Assembly: GCF_000280495.2 (NCBI RefSeq)
Contig: NZ_CP018016.1
Span: 4,278,001 to 4,342,000 of the forward strand
Source: Kosakonia radicincitans DSM 16656
Lineage (GTDB): Bacteria; Pseudomonadota; Gammaproteobacteria; Enterobacterales; Enterobacteriaceae
Direction of reading: 5' to 3'
DNA: 64,000 bases
In this document: piece by piece, positions 10,696-21,329 of the stretch
Numbering within the stretch: position 1 is the first letter of the stretch
Layout of the letters: every line of letters starts with the position of its first letter
The notes under the pieces: model-generated
Told to the model about the DNA's origin: nothing
Databases searched by the model: none
What the model saw: the letters and a program-made list of their open reading frames with translations, nothing else
Position numbers and translations under genes: made by a program

Positions 10696-11398
10696 ATGAG
10701 CCAGTTCAATCAATATCAACAACCTATCGGCGATGCGCTGCCTGACTGGCAGCCACGCCCTTTCCCGCAGCGCGTTACTCTCGAAGGCCGTTATTGTCGT
10801 CTTGAACCCGCTGGGCACTGAGCACGCCAGCGCGCTGTTTCAGGCGCATCAACACGCAGGTGATAACCGGAGCTGGACGTGGCTGCTGCGGGAGCCGGAA
10901 AAAGATGAAGCGGCGTTTCGCGACTGGATAGCGAGCATCTGCACACTGCACGATCCACTACACTTTGCCGTCATTGACAACAAAACTTCGCAGCCGGTTG
11001 GTAGCCTCGCGCTGATGCGCATTGATGAGAAAAACGGTGTCATGGAAGTGGGAAGCGTACATTTCTCGCCGTTGCTGACCCGTACACCCGCCTCGACAGA
11101 AGCGCAATGGTTATTGATGAACTATGCCTTTACAACGCTGGGATACCGGCGCTACGAGTGGAAGTGTAACAGTCTGAATGAGCCGTCACGCCAGGCGGCG
11201 CTGCGTCTCGGTTTTCAGTATGAAGGCCGCTTTCGCCAGGCGCTGGTGCTCAAAGGCCATAATCGCGATACCGACTGGTTTTCAATTATTGACGGGGAAT
11301 GGCCGCAGATTGATCGCGCGCTGCAACGCTGGCTTGCCGCCGACAACTTCACGGCCGATGGCAAGCAGCGTCACTCCCTGGCATCACTTCGCGCTTAA
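10696..11398 (+). pseudogene. GNAT-family N-acetyltransferase gene with a +1 frameshift
   Basis: A good ribosome site (aaggag, 10685-10690) leads to ATG 10696 and a family-typical N-terminus MSQFNQYQQPIGDALPDW. That frame reaches RLEPAGH and stops at TGA 10819-10821. The next frame (+1) continues the family pattern with PLGTEHASALFQAH and then a complete GNAT domain ending at 11398. It includes the segments PVGSLALMRIDEKNGVMEVG, ARTP-like TRTPASTEAQWLLMNY and NEPSRQAALRLGFQYEGRFR of the RimJ/YjcK-like type. Removing one C from ccc at 10807-10809 restores a single frame of about 233 residues. It is either a genuine pseudogene or an assembly error. The stop codon overlaps that of the convergent ykgO gene. 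Confidence 0.85.
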
Positions 11399-11535
11399 CG
11401 TTTTTTCTTTTTGCCTTGCACCGCTTTGAAACGCGGATTGGATTTACAGATCACATATAAACGCCCCTTGCGCCGGACAATCTGGCAGTCAGGGTGGCGT
11501 TGTTTCGCACTGCGCAATGAATTCAGTACCTGCAT
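11395..11535 (-). CDS. ykgO: Alternative ribosomal protein L36 (RpmJ2, YkgO), zinc-independent
   Basis: A small 46-residue frame starts [17 protein letters not shown] and ends in a basic tail [10 protein letters not shown], the L36 type-B paralogue. Canonical L36 binds zinc through a CxxC-CH motif; this version lacks the full set, keeping only isolated Cys residues ([16 protein letters not shown]). In zinc starvation such C- paralogues replace the zinc-containing proteins in the large subunit and spare zinc. It lies 3 bp downstream of ykgM in the same transcript. Its TAA (11395-11397) overlaps the TAA of the convergent acetyltransferase gene. Confidence 0.93.
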   Translation of the reverse strand: MQVLNSLRSAKQRHPDCQIVRRKGRLYVICKSNPRFKAVQGKKKKR

Positions 11536-11538
11536 CAC

Positions 11539-11799
11539 TTACTCCTTTTTATCGCTAAAAAAGCGACCGTAACGTTGCTGGAAACGTGCCGCGCTGCCTT
11601 CGTTAGCAATCACTTTTTGTTTACCGGTGTAATAAGGATGCGACGCAGACGAAACGTCGATGGTGACGTACGGATAGTTCACGCCTTCCAGTTCGATTTC
11701 GCGTTCCGTTTTAATGGTTGAACCCACTTTGAAATACTCGTTGGCGCTGGTGTCGTGGAATACCACGGTACGATAGTGAGGATGGATATCAGCTTTCAT
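11539..11799 (-). CDS. ykgM: Alternative ribosomal protein L31 type B (RpmE2, YkgM), zinc-independent
   Basis: The protein has 86 residues, begins [20 protein letters not shown], has the L31 core ending [10 protein letters not shown] and contains no cysteine at all. The zinc-ribbon CxxC of ordinary RpmE is therefore absent, which defines the type-B paralogue. It is made when Zur lifts repression under zinc limitation and replaces RpmE on the 50S subunit. A near-perfect Zur box lies 15-35 bp upstream of the start, and ykgO follows after 3 bp, so the pair is a Zur-controlled operon. Confidence 0.96.
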   Translation of the reverse strand: MKADIHPHYRTVVFHDTSANEYFKVGSTIKTEREIELEGVNYPYVTIDVSSASHPYYTGKQKVIANEGSAARFQQRYGRFFSDKKE

Positions 11800-11813
11800 A
11801 ATTCACTCATCTG

Positions 11814-11834
11814 TTTTGTTATAACATAACAAAA
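11814..11834. promoter_or_regulatory. Zur box upstream of ykgM-ykgO
   Basis: A perfect 9+9 inverted repeat with a 3-bp centre, ttttgttat-aac-ataacaaaa, resembles the enterobacterial Zur consensus (gttataacataac core). Its location just upstream of the zinc-free L31/L36 operon is where Zur is known to bind in E. coli. Confidence 0.85.
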
Positions 11835-11951
11835 GTCTATCGAAGTTATTTCTCCATTTCAAGCGATCCGCGTTATGCGTTTTTCGCAAAAGCACGTGAT
11901 CCTGCGCGGACATAAATTAGAAAAGAACGTTATTGGTTGAATTGGTGCCCC

Positions 11952-11976
11952 TCAGGCAAGCTGTGATCACACCTGA
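11952..11976. promoter_or_regulatory. Dyad upstream of the oxygenase/transporter operon
   Basis: The 10-bp palindrome tgtgatcaca (11962-11971) lies inside an outer repeat tcagg (11952-11956) and cctga (11972-11976), 18 bp before the Cys-rich leader frame. It could be an operator or an RNA hairpin; the binding factor is unknown. It does not have CRP half-site spacing. Confidence 0.35.
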
Positions 11977-11993
11977 CGAAGAGGAAAAAGAAA

Positions 11994-12119
11994 ATGCGCT
12001 GTTGTTGTCCCCGAACCCTGAACCTGACCAGAACACGATTATTGACTGCTTTCGGAGAACACAATGAACGCAACGACGTTACCGATCCTCGATCTTTCCC
12101 GCTATACGCACGGCGCTGA
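11994..12119 (+). CDS. Putative poly-cysteine leader peptide overlapping the oxygenase start
   Basis: A 41-codon frame starts at ATG 11994, preceded by gagg at 11981-11984 (9-nt spacing), a better ribosome site than most random frames have. It reads MRCCCPRTLNLTRTRLLTAF and has three consecutive tgt codons at positions 3-5. It ends with TGA at 12117-12119, inside the oxygenase gene, so it covers that gene's ribosome site (ggag near 12054) and ATG (12064). Poly-Cys leader frames upstream of sulfur-metabolism genes are known from other bacteria as cysteine-responsive attenuators. Here the role is inference; no protein function is claimed. Confidence 0.5.
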   Translation: MRCCCPRTLNLTRTRLLTAFGEHNERNDVTDPRSFPLYARR

Positions 12120-13092
12120 GCGCGAACGCTTTCTTGCCGATCTGCGCCACGCTGCGCGCGATATCGGTTTCTTCTACCTGATTAACCACGGCGTCGATGA
12201 CGCACTGCAACACGCCGTCCAGCAAGAATCCCGACGTTTTTTCGCCCTGACTGATGAGCAAAAACAGCAAGTGGCGATGATCCACTCCCCCCATTTTCGT
12301 GGCTATAACCGCGCCGCTTCAGAGATAACCCGCGGGCAACCGGACTGGCGCGAGCAGTTCGATATTGGCGCGGAACGCCCGGCGCTACTGCTCAGCGACA
12401 GCGATCCCGGCTGGCGACGCTTACAAGGCCCGAATCTTTGGCCGCAAGCCTTGCCAACGCTGAAACCCGCCCTGCTCGCCTGGCAGAAGGCGATGACCGG
12501 TATGGCCATCACACTGCTGCGGGCGTTTGCCGAAGCACTGCAACTGCCTGCGGACGCCTTTGACGCGCTGTATGGCGATAAACCGAACGAGCATATCAAG
12601 CTGATCCGCTACCCTGGCCAGCACTCGACCCGGAGCGCGCAAGGCGTTGGCGCCCATAAGGATTCCGGCTTTCTCAGTTTTCTGCTGCAGGACGAGCAAA
12701 AAGGGCTGCAAGTAGAAGTCGAACCAGGCCACTGGATCGATGCCGCGCCGCTGGCGGGCAGTTTTGTCGTCAACATTGGCGAACTGCTGGAACTGGCCAC
12801 CAATGGCTATCTGCGCGCCACCGTTCACCGCGTGGTTTCGCCCCCTGCGGAACAGCAGCGTTTGTCGATTGCTTTCTTCCTCGGCGCCCAGCTCGATGCG
12901 GTGGTGCCGTTGTACACCCTACCGCCGAAGCTGGCGCAAGAGGCGCGCGGGCCGGAGAGCGATCCGCACAATCCGCTGCTGCGCGACGTCGGCTGGAACT
13001 ACCTGAAAGGCCGCCTGCGCTCCCATCCGGATGTGGCGGAACGTTATTACCGCGATGTGCTGCGCGAACGCACTGAACAATTGATCGTCTGA
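12064..13092 (+). CDS. 2-oxoglutarate/Fe(II)-dependent oxygenase, isopenicillin N synthase-like
   Basis: This 342-residue protein has the double-stranded beta-helix of the 2OG-Fe(II) family. An N-terminal DIOX_N-type region (IGFFYLINHGVDDALQH) precedes the catalytic core with the metal triad His198-x-Asp200 (VGAHKDSGFLSF) and His255 (ATVHRVVSP). The 2-oxoglutarate-binding Arg266 lies in QQRLSIAFF. The substrate is not known. It is the first gene of a four-gene unit with MetQ/MetN/MetI-like transporter genes (25-bp gap to the next). This suggests that it oxidises the imported compound, perhaps releasing sulfur or an amino-acid part (inference). The poly-Cys leader frame overlaps its start. Confidence 0.87.
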   Translation: MNATTLPILDLSRYTHGAERERFLADLRHAARDIGFFYLINHGVDDALQHAVQQESRRFFALTDEQKQQVAMIHSPHFRGYNRAASEITRGQPDWREQFDIGAERPALLLSDSDPGWRRLQGPNLWPQALPTLKPALLAWQKAMTGMAITLLRAFAEALQLPADAFDALYGDKPNEHIKLIRYPGQHSTRSAQGVGAHKDSGFLSFLLQDEQKGLQVEVEPGHWIDAAPLAGSFVVNIGELLELATNGYLRATVHRVVSPPAEQQRLSIAFFLGAQLDAVVPLYTLPPKLAQEARGPESDPHNPLLRDVGWNYLKGRLRSHPDVAERYYRDVLRERTEQLIV

Positions 13093-13117
13093 CCATAACA
13101 ACACAGGAACACACATC

Positions 13118-13924
13118 ATGAAACATGCCGCTTTTACTCTGGCAGGGGTAGCACTGTCTCTTTCTCTGGTATGGACTTCCGCCCAGGCTGAAGCACTGCG
13201 CGTCGCCGCCGACCCGGTACCGCACGCGGAGATCCTCAATTACATCAAAAAGATCGATCCGAAACTGGATCTGAAAGTGGTTGAATTAACCAACGGCGCC
13301 AATGCTAACGAGCTGCTGGCGAACGGCGATGTCGATGCCAACTACTTCCAGCATGTGCCTTACTTGAAGGATCAGGAAAAGGCGCTGGGCAAGACTTTTG
13401 CTGTTGCCGCGACGGTACACATTGAACCGCTCGGCATCTATTCACATAAATACAAGGATTTCAAATCGCTGCCGAATAACGCCAAAGTGGCCGTGCCGAA
13501 TAATGCCACTAACCTGAGCCGCGCCCTGTTCCTGCTGCAAGCCCAGGGATTGATCAAACTCGACAGCAAGTTCACCGATCCGGCCACCACCCTGGCGACG
13601 CCGAAAGACATCGCCCAGAACCCGAAACATTTGCAGATCCTGGAAATTGAATCGCCGCAAATCCCGCGCTCGCTGGATGATGTCGATCTGGCGGTAATCA
13701 ACGGCAACTACGCGCTGGAAGCAGGGCTGAGCCCGGCGAAAGATGCGCTCGGTCTGGAGAGTGCGAAGCACAACCCTTATGCCAATATTCTGGTCACCAA
13801 CCCGCAATTGGCCAACGATCCGCGCATCAAAGAACTGGCCAAAGATCTGACCTCACCGCAGGTCGCGGAGTTTATCCGCAAGCAATATAACGGTTCCGTG
13901 ATCCCGGTTGCGCCGCAGTCATGA
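13118..13924 (+). CDS. MetQ/NlpA-family periplasmic binding protein, not a lipoprotein
   Basis: This 268-residue substrate-binding protein is of the MetQ/NlpA family, whose usual ligands are methionine and related compounds. The N-terminus ([19 protein letters not shown], cleavage after AQA) is a signal-peptidase-I signal; there is no cysteine anywhere in the protein. It therefore cannot carry the lipid anchor found in MetQ and should be freely periplasmic. Family features include [12 protein letters not shown] near the mature N-terminus and the region [12 protein letters not shown]. Its stop overlaps the ATPase start by 4 bp (atga), showing tight coupling. The ligand is probably a sulfur compound or amino acid, unproven. 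Confidence 0.88.
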   Translation: MKHAAFTLAGVALSLSLVWTSAQAEALRVAADPVPHAEILNYIKKIDPKLDLKVVELTNGANANELLANGDVDANYFQHVPYLKDQEKALGKTFAVAATVHIEPLGIYSHKYKDFKSLPNNAKVAVPNNATNLSRALFLLQAQGLIKLDSKFTDPATTLATPKDIAQNPKHLQILEIESPQIPRSLDDVDLAVINGNYALEAGLSPAKDALGLESAKHNPYANILVTNPQLANDPRIKELAKDLTSPQVAEFIRKQYNGSVIPVAPQS

Positions 13925-14712
13925 TTGAGATTGAAGGGCTGAGTAAAATCTACGCTGGAGCAGGCCGACCGGCGTTAAAAGAGGTGTCGCTGAACGTACC
14001 GAAAGGCGCGATTTACGGCATCCTCGGGCGCAGCGGCGCAGGGAAAAGTACGCTAATCCGTTGCCTTAATCTGCTGGAGCGGCCCACTGCGGGCCGTATT
14101 ATCGTGAACGGTAATGACATCACCCAACTGAATAAGACAGGGCTTCGCGAACATCGGCTGCGCACCGGCATGATTTTCCAGCACTTCAATTTACTGCATG
14201 CGCGTACGGTCGCCGATAATGTCGCCGTGCCGCTGGAAATCGCCGGTGTAGCGAAAGACCAGCGTCAGGCGCGCGTAGAAGAACTGCTGTGGCTGGTGGG
14301 ATTAAGCGAAAAAGCGCACGCCTTCCCGTCACAGCTTTCCGGCGGACAAAAGCAGCGTGTCGGCATTGCCAGAGCGCTGGCGGCACACCCGGATGTGCTG
14401 CTGTGCGACGAAGCCACCAGTGCGCTGGATCCGGAAACTACCGCGTCAGTGCTGGAGTTACTGGCAGACATCAACCAAAAACTGCAACTCACCATTGTGT
14501 TGATCACCCATGAACTGGAAGTGGTCAAAACGCTGTGCGATCACGCGGCGCTGCTGGAAAATGGCGAAGTCATAGAGAGCGGGAAAATCGCTGATTTGCT
14601 GGTTGCTCCGTGGTCGCGACTGCGCCAGGCGCTGCTGCACGATCCGCAGGCAGAGCAGGCATTTCTTGCTCGTCATGGTTTTACCGGGAGGCCGTTATGT
14701 GGGGTCGCATGA
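13921..14712 (+). CDS. MetN-like ABC transporter ATPase without the C-terminal regulatory domain
   Basis: This 263-residue nucleotide-binding protein has Walker [10 protein letters not shown] (about residues 37-45), signature [15 protein letters not shown], Walker [14 protein letters not shown] and the H-loop LITHELEVV. It resembles MetN over the ABC domain, but MetN has about 343 residues because of a C-terminal NIL/ACT domain that binds methionine and inhibits transport. That domain is missing here, so this importer probably lacks methionine feedback. It overlaps the binding-protein gene by 4 bp and the permease gene by 16 bp. Confidence 0.9.
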   Translation: MIEIEGLSKIYAGAGRPALKEVSLNVPKGAIYGILGRSGAGKSTLIRCLNLLERPTAGRIIVNGNDITQLNKTGLREHRLRTGMIFQHFNLLHARTVADNVAVPLEIAGVAKDQRQARVEELLWLVGLSEKAHAFPSQLSGGQKQRVGIARALAAHPDVLLCDEATSALDPETTASVLELLADINQKLQLTIVLITHELEVVKTLCDHAALLENGEVIESGKIADLLVAPWSRLRQALLHDPQAEQAFLARHGFTGRPLCGVA

Positions 14713-15368
14713 GCTGGGAGGATCTCTGGCCGCTGCTGTTAAACGGCTCGCTGGAAACCATTTATATGGTCGGCCTGTCGGCACTCTTTACCGTGCTGAT
14801 TGGTCTGCCGCTGGGTGTACTGCTGTTTATTTCCCGCAGTAATGGCTTAGCGCCGATGCCAAAGCTGAATGCGCTGCTCGGTACGATTATCAACATTGGC
14901 CGCTCGCTGCCATTTATTGTGCTGTTGATTGCGCTGATCCCATTTACCCGGTTACTTATAGGAACCACGCTCGGCAGTACCGCCGCCGTCGTGCCGGTGA
15001 CTATTGGCGCATTTCCCTTCTTCGCGCGCCTGACGGAAACCGCACTCGACGAAGTGGATTACGGACGCATTGAAGCTATTTTATCCATGGGCGGTAACCT
15101 CTGGCATGTGATTACCAAAGCGCTGTTGCCGGAAGCGCTTCCCACGCTGCTGGCCGGGATTACCTTAACGGTGGTGATGCTGATTGGCTTCTCATCAATG
15201 GCGGGCGTAATTGGCGGTGGCGGGCTGGGCGATTTAGCCATTCGTTACGGCTACCAACGCTTTAACAACCAGGTCATGTTCGGCACTGTGATTATCCTGG
15301 TGGTGATGGTACAGGGCGTGCAAATGGTGGGTGATCGCCTGGTTCGCCGACTGGCACACCGTCGATAA
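14697..15368 (+). CDS. MetI-like ABC transporter permease
   Basis: This 223-residue permease is read from ATG 14697, which has a strong ribosome site (gggagg, 14687-14692) within the end of the ATPase gene. It has about five membrane helices and a MetI-type coupling loop around [20 protein letters not shown], with the later helix region [20 protein letters not shown] that is typical of methionine-family permeases. It completes a one-operon importer with the preceding ATPase and binding protein. MetI of E. coli has 217 residues, so the length is normal. Confidence 0.9.
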   Translation: MWGRMSWEDLWPLLLNGSLETIYMVGLSALFTVLIGLPLGVLLFISRSNGLAPMPKLNALLGTIINIGRSLPFIVLLIALIPFTRLLIGTTLGSTAAVVPVTIGAFPFFARLTETALDEVDYGRIEAILSMGGNLWHVITKALLPEALPTLLAGITLTVVMLIGFSSMAGVIGGGGLGDLAIRYGYQRFNNQVMFGTVIILVVMVQGVQMVGDRLVRRLAHRR

Positions 15369-15579
15369 GCTGTTCCGGCGTTTCTTTGCCCTGAAAACCA
15401 GGAAAGAGGCGCCGTTTATCCCTTCTTGTTTGGTAAAAATTTCTTAGCTAACCTGCACCGCAGACTCTTTTTTCCTCACCCCTGCTCATCCTGAAAGAAA
15501 ACAATTGCTGCCGCGTGATATAACATTTGCGGGTGAAAGATACGCTATGTTTATCAGTATCAAAGAGGGATTTTTGATC

Positions 15580-17154
15580 ATGACTAATCGACGGCTGGTA
15601 ACTCTTATTATCGCGATTCTGGCGCTCGCGCTGATCCTCCCGCCAGGGCTGAGTATCTGGATGACCCATCGCCAGGCTAAAGAAACGTTTATGGATCAGC
15701 TTGAAAGCTATTCAAAGCTGGCGGATATGCGCACACTGCGTGTCGTTAACGAAAGTAAAGCCGCGCTCCGGCAACTGGAAAACTGGCGAGGCCCGGTTTG
15801 TACCGCCGAACATCTGCTGGAGATGCAACGCGCTTCTTACGCCCATCGCTATGTGCAGGAAGTTTTATACGTTGACGATCTTCAGCCGCGCTGCTCATCG
15901 TTGCAAAGCGGCACCTCGACATCGCCCTTCCCGCCGCCAAAGAAAATTACCGCAGATGGCTTTCGCGTCTGGCTTACGCGTCACAATGATTTGGGTTTAT
16001 CGCGGAACATGATTGCCATCGGTAATGAGCATTATGTCGTGATGGTCGATCCCCAGTCGTTTATCGATATCCTCTCTTACGGCTCGCTTCCGCTGCACTT
16101 CTCGCTGGTCAATACCAGCACCCGGCAAGTCATTGCGGGTAGTACGGAGATCCCCCGCACCGTGCTCGAGCAGATAGCGCAACGCGCGCAAACGACAGAG
16201 CATTTCCGGGAATCAACCTACCACATTAAATACGATGCCAGCCAGGGGCTGGCCACCGTAACCTGGATGCCGGACACGCCGCTGGAAAACAACTGGCATC
16301 GTTTATTGACTATCTGGGTGCCGTTCAGTTTGCTGATGAGTTTATTGCTCGCCTTTGTTTTACTCAGAGTGCTGCGTCGTCTGCAATCGCCGCACTATCA
16401 GTTGCAGGAGGCCATCCATCGCCGTGAAATCATGGCGCATTACCAGCCGATTATGGCGCTGGAAAGCGGGCGTATCGTTGGAGCCGAGGCGCTGGCGCGC
16501 TGGCAGCAAAAGGACGGCACTTTTCTGTCGCCGGATATTTTTATCCCGCTCGCGGTACACAGCGGCCTGATGCCGCAGTTGACCAGGCTGATGATTGAAA
16601 ATGTGTTTGCCGATATGGGGCCATGGCTGCAGCAACACCCAGAGCAGCATATCTCTGTCAATCTGGAACCCACCGATCTGCTGGATCCGGGCCTGCCGGC
16701 TCTACTCGCGGAATTACTACAGCGCTGGCAGCTTTCGCCGTCGCAAATCGCCTTAGAACTAACCGAGCGGGGTTTTGCCGATCCGGTCGTCAGCGGCCCG
16801 GCGATCAACACGCTGCGCGCCGCAGGCCATGCGATCTACATTGACGATTTCGGTACGGGTTATTGCAGCCTGAGCTACCTGCAAAACCTCGACGTCGATA
16901 TCATTAAAATCGATAAATCGTTTGTCGATGCGCTGGAGCACAAAACCGTGACGCCGCACATTATCGAGATGGCAAAAGCCTTAAAGCTGGCGATGGTTGC
17001 CGAAGGTATCGAAACCGAAGCTCAGTTGCAGTGGCTGAAACAGTGTGGCGTGGAATATGGGCAAGGCTGGCTTTACAGCAAAGCGCTACCGGCGGAGGAG
17101 TTTATTCGCTGGGCGGAAAATAACCTTCATGAGAAAGCGCTCTGCTACTGTTAA
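15580..17154 (+). CDS. pdeB: PdeB (YlaB), CSS-motif EAL-domain c-di-GMP phosphodiesterase
   Basis: This 524-residue inner-membrane enzyme hydrolyses cyclic di-GMP. Start ATG 15580 (ribosome site agaggg) matches the E. coli YlaB N-terminus pattern, with the first membrane helix LVTLIIAILALALILPPG. A periplasmic CSS domain with the redox motif CSS (RCSSLQS) and a second membrane helix near residues 250-275 follow. The C-terminal EAL domain is complete (GAEALARWQ, NLEPTDLL, ELTERGF, IDDFGTGYCSLSYL, KIDKSF, AEGIETEAQ), so it should be active. CSS domains are controlled by DsbA/DsbB-dependent disulfides. In E. coli ylaB also lies between ylaC and ybaA; here accessory genes separate it from ylaC. 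Confidence 0.92.
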   Translation: MTNRRLVTLIIAILALALILPPGLSIWMTHRQAKETFMDQLESYSKLADMRTLRVVNESKAALRQLENWRGPVCTAEHLLEMQRASYAHRYVQEVLYVDDLQPRCSSLQSGTSTSPFPPPKKITADGFRVWLTRHNDLGLSRNMIAIGNEHYVVMVDPQSFIDILSYGSLPLHFSLVNTSTRQVIAGSTEIPRTVLEQIAQRAQTTEHFRESTYHIKYDASQGLATVTWMPDTPLENNWHRLLTIWVPFSLLMSLLLAFVLLRVLRRLQSPHYQLQEAIHRREIMAHYQPIMALESGRIVGAEALARWQQKDGTFLSPDIFIPLAVHSGLMPQLTRLMIENVFADMGPWLQQHPEQHISVNLEPTDLLDPGLPALLAELLQRWQLSPSQIALELTERGFADPVVSGPAINTLRAAGHAIYIDDFGTGYCSLSYLQNLDVDIIKIDKSFVDALEHKTVTPHIIEMAKALKLAMVAEGIETEAQLQWLKQCGVEYGQGWLYSKALPAEEFIRWAENNLHEKALCYC

Positions 17155-17183
17155 AAGGGTTTTAACAACGCGGAGGAAGCACA

Positions 17184-17729
17184 ATGAAAAAGCAATCCTG
17201 GCCGCTGCACGATGTCCGGCACTGGCTGGAGCCTGGCCCGGTGGTACTGCTGAGCAGCCACTGGCAAGGGCGGAATAATATTATGACCTTAGGCTGGCAC
17301 ACGATTCTGGAGTTTTCCCCTTCGCTGGTCGGCTGCATGATTTCCGGTGGCAATGCCAGCTTCGAACGCATCCGACAAAGCGGAGAGTCCGTAATTAACC
17401 TGCCTGAAGCCAGCATGATCGACACCGTTTCTCGCATTGGCAACTGTACGGGCGATGAGGTCGATAAGTTTGCTCAATTTGGCCTGACGGCAGAAAAAAG
17501 CGAACACGTGACCGCGCCATCCATTAAAGAGTGCTACGGCCAGTTCGAATGCCGCCTTTATGACGACGCAATGGTGGATACCTACAACTTCTTTATTTTT
17601 GAAGTGGTTGCAGCGCGGGTAAACCGCGAACCAACGTGGCCGCAGACGCTGCATTACACCGGCGACGGCGTGTTCCGTACCGATGGCGATGTGCTTGAGC
17701 GTAAAGCGCTCTTCACCAAAGTCTCCTGA
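17184..17729 (+). CDS. Flavin reductase-like FMN-binding protein
   Basis: This 181-residue protein has a flavin-reductase-like split-barrel fold. Visible family segments are GPVVLLSSHWQGRNNIMTLG, the VGCMISGGNASFERIRQSGE region that lines the FMN site, and FAQFGLTAEKSEHVTAPSI. It has a strong ribosome site (cggagg) and starts 29 bp after pdeB, so cotranscription is likely although no functional link to c-di-GMP is evident. Members reduce flavin for partner oxygenases or act as FMN-binding proteins; the specific substrate is unknown. It is not part of the E. coli K-12 arrangement at this locus. Confidence 0.85.
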   Translation: MKKQSWPLHDVRHWLEPGPVVLLSSHWQGRNNIMTLGWHTILEFSPSLVGCMISGGNASFERIRQSGESVINLPEASMIDTVSRIGNCTGDEVDKFAQFGLTAEKSEHVTAPSIKECYGQFECRLYDDAMVDTYNFFIFEVVAARVNREPTWPQTLHYTGDGVFRTDGDVLERKALFTKVS

Positions 17730-17737
17730 GTGTCACA

Positions 17738-18091
17738 TTACTCATCAAGCACTGGCACAAAGCCTCCGTATATCATGCGCTTACCGTCAAAAGGCATCGC
17801 ATTGCCCAGTTCGCGCATGCGGGGATCGGTCATCATTTTTTGATTCGCCGCATCGCGTACCTCTTTGGACGGGTATTCAATCCAGCTGAAGACGACCGCT
17901 TCGTGGTCTTCAGCTTTTACCGCCATGCGAAAATCGGTGAGTTTGCCATCCGGTACGTCGTCAGCCCAACATTCGACAATGCGCGTTGCGCCGAACTCTT
18001 TGAAGATCGGTGCCGCTTTCGCCGCGAGCTGGCAATAAGCCTCTTTTTCATCCTCTGGCACTGCGACCACAAAACCATCGACATATTTCAT
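17738..18091 (-). CDS. ybaA: YbaA, DUF1428 family protein
   Basis: This 117-residue protein has the E. coli YbaA length and is highly similar to it (MKYVDGFVVAVPEDEKEAY; FKEFGATRIVECWADDVPDG; MPFDGKRMIYGGF). DUF1428 proteins have a ferredoxin-like dimeric alpha/beta-barrel fold, and no biochemical role has been established. It is convergent with the flavin reductase gene (8-bp gap). lacZ, read in the same direction, ends 59 bp upstream of its start. In E. coli ybaA is near ylaB and ybaZ, so this marks the backbone on the left side of the lac insertion. Confidence 0.93.
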   Translation of the reverse strand: MKYVDGFVVAVPEDEKEAYCQLAAKAAPIFKEFGATRIVECWADDVPDGKLTDFRMAVKAEDHEAVVFSWIEYPSKEVRDAANQKMMTDPRMRELGNAMPFDGKRMIYGGFVPVLDE

Positions 18092-18150
18092 GCATCGGCC
18101 CCCACATGACTGCGCAGCGGGACAGCCCCACTACATCAGACCCGATAAGT

Positions 18151-21323
<3,173 letters not shown>

Positions 21324-21329
21324 AAAGCA

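Noticed and set aside
10733..11398. An intact 221-residue acetyltransferase starting at 10733
   Set aside because: Its first 27 residues come from the wrong frame; the upstream frame from 10696 carries the true N-terminus and ribosome site, so this is a frameshift rather than an intact gene.
11962..11971. tgtgatcaca as a CRP site
   Set aside because: CRP needs six bases between the tgtga and tcaca halves; here they are adjacent.
15505..15579. Longer N-terminus of PdeB from 15505 or 15547
   Set aside because: ATG 15580 has a ribosome site and matches the E. coli protein start; the extension precedes the first membrane helix without similarity.
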